A stretch of DNA of 64,000 nucleotides, taken from Turnera subulata (taxonomy: Eukaryota; Streptophyta; Magnoliopsida; Malpighiales; Passifloraceae). The notes beneath the pieces are model-generated. The model was given only the letters and a program-made list of their open reading frames with translations, was not told the DNA's origin and did not search any database. The DNA lies in contig JAKUCV010001928.1 of assembly GCA_028386065.3 (NCBI GenBank), positions 23,119 to 87,118 of the forward strand, read 5' to 3'. Positions 62,191-64,000 of the stretch are shown here, in pieces. Position numbers and translations under genes: made by a program. How positions within the stretch are numbered: position 1 is the stretch's first letter; every line of letters starts with the position of its first letter.

Positions 62191-64000
62191 TGAAACACCC
62201 CGACTACTATTTACCCCATACACAGTGTTTACCGAACAAATAGTGCCGACACGTGGCACAGACACGAGGTACAACACGAAAATCCGGCCCAACGGCCCAA
62301 AGAAAATATCATGTCACCCGACCACGGGTACAAGGTATCAAAGGCACAGCGGAAGCAATTTTAATAAGTACAGCAATAGTATGAATCGACTCGATGCAAC
62401 TAAGGATCCAGATCCGTCAGAGGGGATGCCGCAGCCTGCCATGATGCATACCTGCATAAAGAACAACGAAGCCTGCCGATGGGGCAGGTGAGGGGTGAGA
62501 TTCTCCATAATCTCACCGACACATAACCCATGATGAACAACATAGCATATACTTAACAATCAAGAGCACGACAATACGGCATACGAGTAGTGTGCGAAAC
62601 ACATGACAAATACACTCACCAAGATCAATGCGGACTATGCAAATGTCCACCCCATCGATTATGCAATGCACTGACAACCTAATACTGACTGTACCATACA
62701 CTAGTGCCAGACCAGGACACCTCAACTCAACTATATGTTGGGTAACCAACCCAGTCTCAACAGACTATACAACACACACACTAGTCCTATCAGACTATAC
62801 TCAACAGAGGTTCCTCATCATATGATAACACACTGATACTGTACTTGCCGATCATCTAACCCGGTACCAAAACAATCTCAAAATCACGTGAGCCTCGCTC
62901 ACCGGGTAGCCGGCAACCAGCACGGACCTTACCCAATCAACATCACAAACCGGTCCCCGGGTAGAATCACAACACAGCAACAGCAACAGCAGTCACCACC
63001 ACAACTCGTAACCACATCAACAACAATTCTCATTAAGCTCAACCTCTGGGTATCGACATACCCTTAGAAATAACAATCACCCAACTGTCGACCACAACCC
63101 GACAACCAACATATCTCATTATCCTATCATAAATGACAAGTGGTACTCATCCGACAATTATCAAAAGAAACCGACAATAACCAAAGAACAACTGGCAACC
63201 GATGCCAATAACAATAGACTACTCACGACCAACGACAACAACACGCACGAACCGGCAACCTATGCTGACCACGGTCAACCGACTATACTGACAACCTCCC
63301 AAGGTATGATCATGAGACAACAGACATATGAACATAACACATCACAGCCCAATAAAGCAAAAACACATTTCAAACAAGACTGAGCCAAGGCCAAAAGAAT
63401 ATCTTTTATTATTACCAATTTTATCTTCCGGGCCCTGTCACTGGACAAGCTAGGGGTCAGACCTGGATATCAACATATTTCGGGTGCCAGACCAAAATCA
63501 AGAGAACCCAGGGATCGACATCCCAAAATAGTAACCCAGGGATAGACATCCCAAATATATCAATGGGATAGACATCCCAAATAAATCAACGCGATAGACA
63601 TCCCAAGCATAGACATGCTTACCACAAGTAACCCAGGTCATGGCCACCACAAAACAGTCTTTATCCATCGAGTCGTACCACCGCTTTCCAAGTGACATTA
63701 AAGTCATCTACACAATTTCCAATTATCCAATTTCAATTTCCAATATCCATTATCAATTCTCCATGGTCAATTGTCCAACAACAATCTCAACACAATATTC
63801 ACAGAATCAATATTACAGTTCAGCAATCTCGACAGCAATAATCACGGCAGTCAAATATCCAACAGTGAATATCTCAGCAGTTCAATCAAACAACAAAGCA
63901 CAACAATAATACCACAATCAAACTCAATTGGCTCAGCAGTTCAATCAGGCAAAATAATTACAGAAAAATAAACACAGCATCATGTGCAACATATCAAAGA
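62191..64000 (+). mobile_element. 5' part of the long LTR family (copy D), cut by the window edge
   Basis: Starts TGAAACACCCCGACTAC at 62191, like the solo LTR at 51544. It contains the GGTGAGGGGTGAG and TCCGGATC-type blocks shared with copy B, then the CCGGGCCCTGTCACTGG and palindrome-array region (63430-63620), then ACCCAGGTCATGGCCACC near 63632. It continues past the window end, so whether it is solo or part of a full element is unknown. The base pattern before the start (TTCTAA) is a candidate target site. ORFs inside are not convincing. Confidence 0.75.

Noticed and set aside
63511..63620. CRISPR-like spaced repeats in copy D
   Set aside because: Plant genomic context, irregular spacing, palindromes of 14-16 bases inside an LTR; not a CRISPR array.

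Overview
The window is nuclear DNA of a flowering plant, most likely a eudicot. The genes have GT-AG introns (one GC-AG), AT-rich introns, plant-specific families (RKD/RWP-RK, RLCK-VII kinase, SAC6/7/8-type phosphatase) and a dense load of plant transposons. I cannot name the species from sequence alone.

Layout. 1-5564: nested repeats. Four pieces of one long LTR family (start TGAAACACCCCG, end GGGCTGTTACA) occur in the window besides one complete solo copy. One truncated copy sits inside a probable Helitron whose 3' end abuts the TATA box of the first gene. 5824-7312: hnRNP F/H-like two-RRM protein. 8576-12318: Rab escort protein, 9 exons. 13933-17075: RKD5-like RWP-RK protein with a reading-frame problem in exon 2. 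17442-22801: full-length L1-type LINE on the minus strand with both ORFs open. 23907-26540: a second LINE on the minus strand, ORF1 only. 27393-30128: RLCK-VII kinase of the CAST AWAY type. 32147-39165 (minus): SAC-domain phosphoinositide phosphatase, 20 exons. 40110-42760 (minus): broken SMC3 fragment. 43346-44112 (minus): six-helix membrane protein with a duplicated leader exon. 47051-50135 (minus): IST1-like gene broken by a TRIM element and a frameshift.

50569-64000 has no intact gene. It is a run of well-delimited transposons: a small hAT-type element, a solo LTR, a 1.6 kb hAT derivative, a CACTA element carrying gene fragments, and the start of another LTR copy. Nearly all have target-site duplications that I could read directly.

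The genes are not an operon; each is its own transcription unit. The order recalls two Arabidopsis neighbour pairs as I remember them (RKD5 next to CAST AWAY; At5g66010 RRM next to a SAC gene), so this looks like an ancestral gene block expanded by transposons. Gene models were built by hand from splice sites, phase and family resemblance, without transcript data.
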